A stretch of 64,000 bases of DNA from Sipunculus nudus. Taxonomy: Eukaryota > Annelida > Sipuncula > Golfingiida > Sipunculidae. Both the position numbers and the translations under genes were made by a program. The notes beneath the pieces were generated by a model that was given only the letters and a program-made list of their open reading frames with translations, did no database searches and was not told where the DNA came from. The DNA lies in NCBI GenBank assembly GCA_026874595.1, contig JAPPUL010000084.1, forward strand, positions 671,001 through 735,000, written 5' to 3'. Shown one piece after another: positions 1 to 7,543 of this stretch (its first letter is position 1; every line of letters begins with the position of its first letter).

Positions 1-1
1 C

Positions 2-1024
2 AAAGGCTTTGACGCTATTAGAATTCAGGATATTGGTCTTGCTTTGTTTATTTCCAAAATCGACCCGAATATTCATATCGAAATTAATTCTGTTACCGGA
101 AATTATAACTATGCTGCTATTTTGGCTCTTGAAAAGAATATTAAAAATCTAGACTCTATTACTCTCTCTAAAGAAATTGGCTATAAGGACATAAAACTCA
201 TAAACTCCTTCTCAAAACTCGATAACGAACTTTTGATTCATGGGAATATGCTCCTTTTCTACACAAAACGTAACCTTATAGCTCAAAATAAACCCCTCTT
301 CGAAAAAATACAAAAAAAACAAATACAAAAACAATATCTTACAAAAAAAGATAAGGACAACATTATGCTTTACCTGCAAGAACAAAAACGCATAGGCAAA
401 TATTTTCCCCTACTGACCAATAAGCATGGTTCTTTCCTCTTCCTACCTGAGGTATTGTCTCTGGCTTGCCATACAAACTTAATTCATGAGATAGGTTTAA
501 AATATTTTCTTTTCGATTTCAGGTATAATACTAATTACAAAACCGTACGTGGCGTTATGAATTTATACAAAAAGGCTTTTGACGATTTTAATAACAAAAA
601 TATCATAAAACACAATTATCAAACATATTACAACGAAATTGCAAAATACTATAAACAAGGGCTTACTGAAGGATTCTTCATTCAAGGACAATATGCTTAC
701 GAGAAAACAATTACTAAAAACAAAAGTCAAAACCAAAACAAAGATAAAAACAAACCCACTCAAAATATGATTAAGGTTGCTTTTGTGCTTGGCGTTGTTA
801 AAGAAAAACTTATTGCTGTTAAGACTTTCGATTCGTTTGAATATGAGGATTTGCTTTATATCATAACACCAGAAAATAAAACAATTAAATACTCTCTAAA
901 AGCCATTACGACTTTAGATAATAATAAGTTAGACAAAGCCATTAAAAATAAAATATTACTTTTAAATTGGGCCAAGAACGTTATCCCCAAAAGCATCTTA
1001 TATAAACATATAAAAAATACTTAA
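2..1024 (+). CDS. U32-family peptidase, 5' end outside the window
   Basis: The frame is open from base 2 with no stop upstream, so the gene begins outside the window; the TTG at 44 is only the first start-like codon inside it. The visible part has the U32 (collagenase-like, YhbU/PrtC) pattern: a strand with GFDAIRIQD, a LDSITLSKEIG block that corresponds to the family's LSRELS motif, and LLIHGNMLLFYTKRNL, which corresponds to the family's E-x-hydrophobic-HG-x-hydrophobic segment. The C-terminal half (about residue 140 on) matches the family's LPEVLSL/FR region. U32 proteins act on collagen-like substrates or in RNA and cofactor hydroxylation, and the substrate cannot be told here. Ile is mostly ATT/ATC, unlike the minus-strand neighbours. 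It converges on the next gene with a 4-bp TTAA stop overlap. Confidence 0.7.
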   Translation, partial: KGFDAIRIQDIGLALFISKIDPNIHIEINSVTGNYNYAAILALEKNIKNLDSITLSKEIGYKDIKLINSFSKLDNELLIHGNMLLFYTKRNLIAQNKPLFEKIQKKQIQKQYLTKKDKDNIMLYLQEQKRIGKYFPLLTNKHGSFLFLPEVLSLACHTNLIHEIGLKYFLFDFRYNTNYKTVRGVMNLYKKAFDDFNNKNIIKHNYQTYYNEIAKYYKQGLTEGFFIQGQYAYEKTITKNKSQNQNKDKNKPTQNMIKVAFVLGVVKEKLIAVKTFDSFEYEDLLYIITPENKTIKYSLKAITTLDNNKLDKAIKNKILLLNWAKNVIPKSILYKHIKNT

Positions 1025-2049
1025 AGAAGACTCTCCTTCTTAACCAAATACAAAAACATAGAGGTTGCAACTATTAAATTCCCATACAAATCAAATGAAA
1101 GTCCTATAAAATTTGTTCCCGTCAAAATGGTTGATACATATTTGCCATCACGTACTTTTATAACCCTGCTCTCACCCCGTTTTGTCTCTGTTATGTAAAA
1201 TGTATTATCAGAAGCTATAACAAAACCATGAAACAAACTAAGTGCACTATAATAAACAGTTTTCTCTGCTGTTTCCTTGTCTATTTTATAGATATAATTA
1301 TATCCCATATGCACTGGGTTTGACACATATAAATTATCTTCCTTGTCAAAGGCCATATGAAACGCTATATAGCTTTGAGGTATAGATGCATAAACTTTAG
1401 CCTTGCCATCAGCATCAAGTTTAAAGATTGTCCCCCCCCTATCACCTACATATACTTCTCCTTTACTATTAACAGCAAGTCCGAAGGCAACTCCAAGCCC
1501 TTGGGAAAATACATCATAACTGCCCTGCTCCTTTGTCCTATATATTTTCCCATCAAAACGACTTGCTATATATAAATACTCATCCTTAAAAAGTAAAGAC
1601 GTTGCGTTTGTTATTCCCGTTAAGTATACTTCCTTCTCATAATGCTTATCTATCTTATATACTGATATCGTAGTTTGCTCACCTCGTCCGCCACTATAAG
1701 TTGCATATATACTACCATCTCCCCCTATTGCTGGATTATCTATCATATGAAGTCCTCCAACTATTACATCAGGTACCAAAAAAGGATATCTATTACTCCT
1801 ATGTTCTCCTATATTTACATACACTTCTCCACTTACTATGTTTGGCGGTATTGAAACCAGCATCTTTTCATCACTTAGGCCCTTTATATAGGTTTTAGAG
1901 TTTGAGAATATCAAATTATAATCTTTTAAATCATTTGCACGGAAATTCTTGCCCTTTATTGTTACCCAGCCCCCAGGCAGTCCTATGCTAGGACTTATTT
2001 CATCTATGTGGATCTTGCCACTATCTCCCTTTAATTTGTTCCAAAGCAT
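1021..2049 (-). CDS. IPT/TIG domain plus beta-propeller protein
   Basis: This is a 342-residue protein. Residues about 14-95 look like an IPT/TIG immunoglobulin-like fold (ISPSIGLPGGWVTIKGKNF is the typical TIG opening). Residues 100-340 are a run of about 40-residue repeats with blade signatures such as GEVYVGDRGGTIFKLDADG and NLYVSNP, as in NHL/SMP-30-like propellers. No signal peptide is visible at the chosen ATG. The start lies 29 nt inside the 3' end of galU, so the two genes are probably translated together. Such domain pairs usually bind carbohydrate or protein partners at the cell surface. The function is unknown, and the link to nucleotide-sugar synthesis is only by neighbourhood. 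Confidence 0.6.
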   Translation of the reverse strand: MLWNKLKGDSGKIHIDEISPSIGLPGGWVTIKGKNFRANDLKDYNLIFSNSKTYIKGLSDEKMLVSIPPNIVSGEVYVNIGEHRSNRYPFLVPDVIVGGLHMIDNPAIGGDGSIYATYSGGRGEQTTISVYKIDKHYEKEVYLTGITNATSLLFKDEYLYIASRFDGKIYRTKEQGSYDVFSQGLGVAFGLAVNSKGEVYVGDRGGTIFKLDADGKAKVYASIPQSYIAFHMAFDKEDNLYVSNPVHMGYNYIYKIDKETAEKTVYYSALSLFHGFVIASDNTFYITETKRGESRVIKVRDGKYVSTILTGTNFIGLSFDLYGNLIVATSMFLYLVKKESLL

Positions 2050-2908
2050 TTTCTAAAAACCTTATGTATTCTTCTTTTATATCTTTTCGCATAAGACCGT
2101 ATTGCGTCATCGCCTTTATATACCCTAGAGGTTGACCTGTGTCATATAAATCTCCTCTAAATATACATGATACTACCTCCCCTACATGCGAAAGCTCATT
2201 TATTGCTGACGTTAGATAATATTCACCGCCTCCTTTATGTTTACTTAGACCCCTTTCTAGTACTCCAAATATCTCCTCATTTAATAAATATCGGCCTATT
2301 GATACATAAGAACTTGGTTCGCTACCTTTTTGTGGCTTTTCTACTATACCTTTTGTCAAAACTATTCCTCCTCCACTCTCCTCCAAATCGCTCTCTAATG
2401 CCTCTATTACTCCATATCGCGATACATCCTCTCCCTTCATGTCTTTTACTGCTAAAACACTCTTTCCTGTCGATTCATGCGCTTCGATTAATTGCTTAGA
2501 TAAACTACTCCCTTTTGTAAATACTATGTCATCTGGAAACGCAAGTATAAACGCTCCCCTTAAAAAACCCTTCCCTAGTAATACCGCATCTCCTGTCCCT
2601 AACATCTCCTTTTGGCGTATAAAGTATATCTTTAAGCCCTCTCGCTCCATACTCTTAAACTTTAACACCTTCTTCCCATCAGAAACATACCGCTCAAGCT
2701 CTATGTCTCGATCATAATAATTCGCAAATAAGCCCGCCTTGCGCCTTGAGCTTACAATCAATATCTCCCTTATCCCTGCTTCGTACATCTCCTCTACTAT
2801 GAAATCAAGCGATGGCCTGTCTATTAACGGCAAAAGCTCCTTCGGGACCACCTTAGTTACAGGGAAAAACCGACTCCCATATCCTCCGCACAATATTAAT
2901 CCTCGCAT
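2021..2908 (-). CDS. galU: UTP-glucose-1-phosphate uridylyltransferase-like
   Basis: This 295-residue nucleotidyltransferase has the usual GalU length. The N-terminal GGYGSRFFPVTKVVPKELLP is the nucleotide-binding loop (GxGxRxxPxTKxxPKExLP) and RPSLDFIVEEMYEAGI follows, as in GalU/RfbA. Asp of the DD pair near residue 130 (FPDDIVF) is the expected metal ligand, and Lys in VEKP near residue 190 is the expected sugar-phosphate contact. It would make UDP-glucose from glucose 1-phosphate and UTP in the cytoplasm for envelope polysaccharide. The ATG is preceded by GGGAGAAG. The downstream TIG/propeller gene overlaps it by 29 nt. A different nucleotide-sugar specificity (dTTP, for example) cannot be excluded from sequence alone. 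Confidence 0.8.
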   Translation of the reverse strand: MRGLILCGGYGSRFFPVTKVVPKELLPLIDRPSLDFIVEEMYEAGIREILIVSSRRKAGLFANYYDRDIELERYVSDGKKVLKFKSMEREGLKIYFIRQKEMLGTGDAVLLGKGFLRGAFILAFPDDIVFTKGSSLSKQLIEAHESTGKSVLAVKDMKGEDVSRYGVIEALESDLEESGGGIVLTKGIVEKPQKGSEPSSYVSIGRYLLNEEIFGVLERGLSKHKGGGEYYLTSAINELSHVGEVVSCIFRGDLYDTGQPLGYIKAMTQYGLMRKDIKEEYIRFLENALEQIKGR

Positions 2909-3006
2909 ACTCTTCTCCCATTTCTTCTTTAACTATAATCCTCTTCCTTACTATAATCCACTTTCCCATATCACAAAATCATATTGACAAGACCTTACTT
3001 CTCCCC

Positions 3007-3411
3007 TTACTTCTCTGCCCTCTTCTCCCCTTCCTTCTCCCCTTCCTTCTCCCCTTCCTTCTCCCCCACAGCAGCATTAGAACCTTTACTGTCATCTCTA
3101 AATATACTCTTTCTCATATATTTAAAAAGCGCCTTCTGGTATCTTCGGTTCTTTTCCTTATCCTCTGTTATCTCCTTATACGCTTTGCTAAACGCCTTAC
3201 TCCCCTCACTCAAACTATACCCATACTCTTTAAATAACTTCGAAAGCTTAGCGTTATCTTCTGCTACTCCTCCTATCTTATAACTTAACTCCGCCATAAA
3301 TTCAGGATCGTCTGACGTTATCTTCTTTTCAGATTCAACTCCTCCTGAACATCCACTAAATAATATTAGCATAATCAAAGCTATAAACATAATGCCTAAC
3401 TTTTCAACCAT
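3007..3411 (-). CDS. small lipoprotein with Glu-Gly-Glu-Lys tail
   Basis: The predicted protein has 134 residues. The ATG at 3411 is chosen because GGAGGT lies 6 nt upstream; the longer GTG frame would start on that Shine-Dalgarno. The N-terminus is a classic lipoprotein signal with a lipobox ending FSGC near residue 21. The middle is a charged helical region and the C-terminus repeats EGEK three times before RAEK, encoded by a 12-bp tandem repeat. It is probably tethered to a membrane by the lipidated Cys. No family was recognised. Copy number of the tail may vary between strains. Confidence 0.6.
   Translation of the reverse strand: MVEKLGIMFIALIMLILFSGCSGGVESEKKITSDDPEFMAELSYKIGGVAEDNAKLSKLFKEYGYSLSEGSKAFSKAYKEITEDKEKNRRYQKALFKYMRKSIFRDDSKGSNAAVGEKEGEKEGEKEGEKRAEK
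3023..3066 (-). repeat. 12-bp in-frame coding repeat, about 3.7 copies
   Basis: On the plus strand the unit is TTCTCCCCTTCC. It begins at 3023, 3035 and 3047, with a partial unit from 3059. Read on the minus strand it encodes the EGEK repeats at the end of the lipoprotein. Because the unit is a multiple of three, copy changes would keep the frame. Confidence 0.9.
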
Positions 3412-3639
3412 AGCCACACCTCCATTTTTTTTAAATATTTTTAAATATATTGTAATATGAATCTCTTTACTACCTCATTAATAAAAAATCCTGCATACAA
3501 AAAAACATCGCCATTATAATACTTTTCATGAAAACTTTATTTTACATCACCTATAATTCCTCTTTACATTAAATTAATAAAATATTTTATATCCTAAGTT
3601 TTTACTTTAAGATATACTATTAGTATCTTTATTATGCTT

Positions 3640-3658
3640 TTATCTTAGACTAAGATAA
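3640..3658 (+). promoter_or_regulatory. perfect palindrome upstream of aconitase
   Basis: TTATCTTAGACTAAGATAA has 9-bp arms around a single A. It ends 36 bp before the aconitase ATG. An imperfect second inverted repeat (AAGATA...TATCTT) lies just upstream at about 3610-3630, next to TATACT. The layout suggests an operator for a dimeric regulator; the factor is unknown. Confidence 0.5.
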
Positions 3659-3694
3659 TCATAAAGCTAAATCTTTATTTATTGGAGTTTTAAT

Positions 3695-5950
3695 ATGATA
3701 CGTAACAAAAATATCAAATCTCTCTATCAAGAAATGGATAGAGTACATAATACCATGCGTAAAAGACTTGGCAGGGGGCTTTCTCTTACAGAAAAAATCC
3801 TCTTTTCGCATCTTAACAATTATGAGTCTTGTGATATAAAACGAGGTGTATCCGACCTTGAACTTTCTATTGATAGAATAGCTTTACAAGATGCTACCGC
3901 ACAAATGGCTCTACTTCAGTTTATGACCGCAGGGCTTGCGCAAACTGCTGTCCCAACAACTGTACATTGCGACCACCTTATAATGGCTAAAAGCGGTGTT
4001 AAAAATGACTTCCCTGCATCCCTAACCAAAAATGAAGAAGTTTACAGCTTTCTTGAATCTGTTTCGAACAAATATGGTATAGGTTTTTGGAAACCGGGTT
4101 CGGGGATAATACATCAAGTAATACTTGAGAACTACGCAATACCAGGAACTATGATGCTTGGTGCTGATTCTCATACACCTAACGCTGGTGGGCTTTGTAT
4201 GCTTGCTATTGGAGTGGGGGGAGCTGATACTGTGGATGTTATGACGGGACAGTTTTTTGGTCTTCGCATGCCGAAAATCGTTGGTATACATCTTAAAGGA
4301 AAGCTGTCTGGTTGGGCCTCTCCTAAGGACGTTATTCTCAAAGTTGCTAAGATCATGACTGTGAAAGGCGGTACTGGCAAAATAGTTGAATACTTTGGTG
4401 AAGGGGCTAAGAGCATAAGTTGTACCGGGAAAGCCACTATCACAAACATGGGAGCCGAGATAGGTGCTACTACTTCTGTTTTCCCATTTGATGAGTCTAT
4501 GGCTGCATATCTTAAACTGACAGACCGTGAGGATATTGCAAAACTGGCCTTGGAATACAAAGAATATCTTGTTCCTGACCCTGATGTTAGGCCAGAAGAT
4601 ATTTATGATGAGATACACGAAATTGACCTTTCAAGCCTGGAACCTCAAATATCAGGCCCACATACTCCGGATTTAGTACGTCCCATTAGTCAGCTTGCTA
4701 GTGAAATTGATGCGGGTAAATATCCAGAAGTGCTAAGTGCTGCGTTAATTGGAAGCTGTACTAACTCAAGCTATGAGGATTTGACAAAGGTAAACGATCT
4801 TGTTACACAGGCTTTAGATGCTGGCCTTAAATTAAAGACTAAGTTATTTATAGCTCCTGGCTCTGATAGAATATACTCTACTATTAAGCGAGATGGCATA
4901 GTTGAAAACCTAGAAAAGATAAATGCAACTGTGCTTGCAAATGCTTGTGGTCCTTGTATAGGGCAATGGCAACGGGATGAAGACGAAACTAAAGATATAA
5001 ATAATATTTTAACTTCTTTTAACCGTAACTTTAAAAAGCGTAACGACGGGAGTGCAAATACAAACGGATTTATATCAAGTCCCTCAATAGTTGTTGCAAT
5101 GGCTTTCGCCGGAGATATGAGATTTAATCCTCTAACTTCGACATTAAAAACTCCAAGTGGACAAGACTTTAAGTTTCGTGCACCTGTAGGAGAGGAATTG
5201 CCGTCTAAAGGCTTCGTATCAGAAAAAAGTGGCTATAAAAAGCCAACTATGAGCGGGAGTGTTTCAATTGATCCCAAAAGCAGCAGAATAGCGATACTAG
5301 AACCATTTGATACTCCAGATTTATCAAAAGACTTTAAAAGTTTGACAATATTACTAAAAGCCCAAGGCAAATGTACAACAGATCATGTATCGCCAGCAGG
5401 CCCATGGCTTACCTACAGAGGGCATATAGACAATATAAGTAAGAATATGTATCTTGGTGCAGTTAATGCCTATACTGGAGAGACAGGACAAGGTACAAAT
5501 ATAGCTACAATGCAAGAGCATGTACCGTTTAACGAAATTGCAAGAGATTACAAGAACAAAGGAATAAACTGGGTAGTTATTGCGGATGAGAATTATGGCG
5601 AGGGCTCAAGTCGAGAACATGCTGCAATGGAACCACGTCATATGGGTTGTAAAGCTATAATTGTAAAGAGTTTTGCACGGATTGCCGAGACGAATCTTAA
5701 AAAGCAAGGGGTCTTACCGTTATGGTTTTTAGATCCAAGTGATTATGATAAGATTCAGGCAAGCGACAAGATTACTATAAATGATATTGAAAACATTGCG
5801 CCGCTAAAAAATCTAAGAATAACTATAAAACATAAAGATGGAAGTGAGGATACTGGGGAAGTATCGCATACCTTAAATCAATCGCAAATAGAATGGTTTA
5901 AGGCAGGATCTGCGCTTAATTGCCTTAGAAAGGGCGAGAGTGCAGCTTAG
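3695..5950 (+). CDS. aconitate hydratase, mitochondrial-type
   Basis: This 751-residue enzyme interconverts citrate and isocitrate in the TCA cycle. The length and motifs fit the mitochondrial-type aconitase subfamily found in some bacteria rather than the longer AcnA/IRP type. Visible features are GADSHTPNAGG near residue 155, the cluster ligand Cys in GSCTNSSYEDL near residue 354, the Cys pair in ANACGPCIGQW near 417-420, and the C-terminal swivel-domain motif GEGSSREHAAMEPRHMG near 640. The ATG follows TTGGAG. Two inverted repeats lie upstream and may regulate it. The 5' third uses many ATT/GTT/CTT codons and the 3' part mostly ATA/GTA/ACA, an odd shift inside one gene. No other TCA genes lie nearby. 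Confidence 0.9.
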   Translation: MIRNKNIKSLYQEMDRVHNTMRKRLGRGLSLTEKILFSHLNNYESCDIKRGVSDLELSIDRIALQDATAQMALLQFMTAGLAQTAVPTTVHCDHLIMAKSGVKNDFPASLTKNEEVYSFLESVSNKYGIGFWKPGSGIIHQVILENYAIPGTMMLGADSHTPNAGGLCMLAIGVGGADTVDVMTGQFFGLRMPKIVGIHLKGKLSGWASPKDVILKVAKIMTVKGGTGKIVEYFGEGAKSISCTGKATITNMGAEIGATTSVFPFDESMAAYLKLTDREDIAKLALEYKEYLVPDPDVRPEDIYDEIHEIDLSSLEPQISGPHTPDLVRPISQLASEIDAGKYPEVLSAALIGSCTNSSYEDLTKVNDLVTQALDAGLKLKTKLFIAPGSDRIYSTIKRDGIVENLEKINATVLANACGPCIGQWQRDEDETKDINNILTSFNRNFKKRNDGSANTNGFISSPSIVVAMAFAGDMRFNPLTSTLKTPSGQDFKFRAPVGEELPSKGFVSEKSGYKKPTMSGSVSIDPKSSRIAILEPFDTPDLSKDFKSLTILLKAQGKCTTDHVSPAGPWLTYRGHIDNISKNMYLGAVNAYTGETGQGTNIATMQEHVPFNEIARDYKNKGINWVVIADENYGEGSSREHAAMEPRHMGCKAIIVKSFARIAETNLKKQGVLPLWFLDPSDYDKIQASDKITINDIENIAPLKNLRITIKHKDGSEDTGEVSHTLNQSQIEWFKAGSALNCLRKGESAA

Positions 5951-6079
5951 TTTCTAAATTTATTTACTTTACTCTATTTATGCTTGTATGCTTTTATAAG
6001 TTATAAATTAAAAGATGTTTATGGCGTTTATTGAGTTATGCTCTTAACATATTCCTAATACCATATTAATATTTAGGTG

Positions 6080-7462
6080 ATGTACTTTAATAATCTTGTA
6101 AAGAAAAAGAGTTACTATTATTTAGTAATAAAATTACTTGTTATCGTTATTCTTTTATATCTTGTTGAAAATGTTTATAGCAAACCTTACGGTCTTCGTG
6201 ATACTAAAAAGACTGTCCAATTTGATACGACAATAGAGTTTAATTACATCTTTCTTGACCACGAATCATTTGTGCAATTTGTATTAATAGAAGAGCTAAC
6301 CTTTGGCAAGATAGACCTTGGTTTTGGGATATATCTACCACTTAGCCTAAACAATGAATATGTAGTTAGACCCATCCATTACAACAGTTTATACGGACTT
6401 CTTGGCCTTTTATATTATGTACAGTACGGGCAATACGAAGCAAATCCGTTGGCAATCAAGGTAAGCGAGATAAAAGACTTTACACTTGGCTCTGGTTTTA
6501 TCTTAGAAAGATATTATAATACGATGTCATTTCCTGAGATACGAAAGATAGGTCTTGATTTTGAGTTTCGGAAGTGGGGGGTGGTTTTTGATGCAATAAT
6601 AGGTGAACTTGCAACACAAAATATAATAGGAGGTAGGCTTGCATTAAATACAGGCAAAATACTTGACACAAAAAATATAGTACTTAACTCTCTTGAAATA
6701 GGCTTTACAGGCGTTGTAGATATATATCCAAGACAACTTTCGACTGTTAGAATATTTGATAGGGTACGACATAAAATAGTTTTAGATCGCGCTTCAGGAG
6801 ATAAGGTATTATATATACTTGGTGGAGATTTAAGCTTTAACTTTTACAAAACAGAAAAAGTGCTACTTGGTCTTTATGCGGATGGCGGATATATGAGTTT
6901 AGGGGGATATGGAATTGGTTATGGGCTTAATTTATGGGGCTATCCGGTTGCAGGCTTATCATTTGAAATTAATTACAAGATGCAAATACTACACTCATTT
7001 GAAGGCTTTATACCATCCTACTTTAATTCAATATACGATTATGAAAAACGTAGTAAACGAGATTTACTTGACACAAAAGAAAAGCAACATGAAATAGGGA
7101 TAAAGGCAGAACTTGGCTTTTACTTTTTCGATAAGAGAATAAGTCTAAAGTTAGCGTACGCAGATTACAATTTAGGAGATGGACTTGCAAAACCTCATTT
7201 TCTTATTAAGTTATCAGTAGTAAATATACCGAAAAGGTTTTATACAACAATAACGTATGAAGATTATAGCTTCACCTTTCCGAATATAAGTAATGTGCGA
7301 CATAGAGGAAGTCATTTTCTAATAGAAATATTATACGGATTTACACCTTTAATGGAATTTGGATTTTCAACAAGAAAGAATTTCATTATACAAGATTTTG
7401 GGAATACGCAAGGAACAGATACCCTACTTACAATAAGCGTATTCGGAAAGGTTTTATTCTAA
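6080..7462 (+). CDS. putative outer-membrane beta-barrel protein
   Basis: The protein is about 460 residues. A hydrophobic N-terminal segment (about residues 15-38, ending near VYSKPYG) looks like a signal peptide. The rest alternates polar and hydrophobic residues in short strands with aromatic ends, including the C-terminal ISVFGKVLF, as expected of a beta-barrel. No family was recognised. The start is uncertain: GTG at 6077 and ATG at 6080 are adjacent and AGG is too close to serve well as a ribosome site. It sits between aconitase and a FecR-domain barrel on the same strand, and may be co-transcribed with the latter (81 nt gap). The last codons are duplicated as a 13-bp repeat. Confidence 0.5.
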   Translation: MYFNNLVKKKSYYYLVIKLLVIVILLYLVENVYSKPYGLRDTKKTVQFDTTIEFNYIFLDHESFVQFVLIEELTFGKIDLGFGIYLPLSLNNEYVVRPIHYNSLYGLLGLLYYVQYGQYEANPLAIKVSEIKDFTLGSGFILERYYNTMSFPEIRKIGLDFEFRKWGVVFDAIIGELATQNIIGGRLALNTGKILDTKNIVLNSLEIGFTGVVDIYPRQLSTVRIFDRVRHKIVLDRASGDKVLYILGGDLSFNFYKTEKVLLGLYADGGYMSLGGYGIGYGLNLWGYPVAGLSFEINYKMQILHSFEGFIPSYFNSIYDYEKRSKRDLLDTKEKQHEIGIKAELGFYFFDKRISLKLAYADYNLGDGLAKPHFLIKLSVVNIPKRFYTTITYEDYSFTFPNISNVRHRGSHFLIEILYGFTPLMEFGFSTRKNFIIQDFGNTQGTDTLLTISVFGKVLF

Positions 7463-7474
7463 GGTTTTATTCTA
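7449..7474 (+). repeat. 13-bp tandem duplication over a stop codon
   Basis: AGGTTTTATTCTA occurs twice in a row (7449 and 7462). The first copy contains the last sense codons and the start of the TAA of the upstream gene. It is one of several stop-codon duplications in this window. Confidence 0.85.
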
Positions 7475-7517
7475 AGTTAATCTTCTTGCCTCATAATCAC
7501 AAAAAAAGCAGATCCAA

Positions 7518-7541
7518 ATAAAAGGAGAAATAAAAGGAGAA
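7518..7541 (+). repeat. duplicated 12-bp ribosome-binding site
   Basis: The unit ATAAAAGGAGAA occurs twice back to back, and the second copy ends 2 nt before the ATG at 7544. Each copy contains AAGGAG; the proximal GGAG is 4 nt from the start codon and the distal one 16 nt. This is a minimal example of Shine-Dalgarno duplication, seen in extreme form at 51271. Confidence 0.85.
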
Positions 7542-7543
7542 AT

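Noticed and set aside
4022-4618. Long open frames antisense to aconitase
   Set aside because: They lie wholly inside a conserved coding gene, show no family motif and lack ribosome sites.
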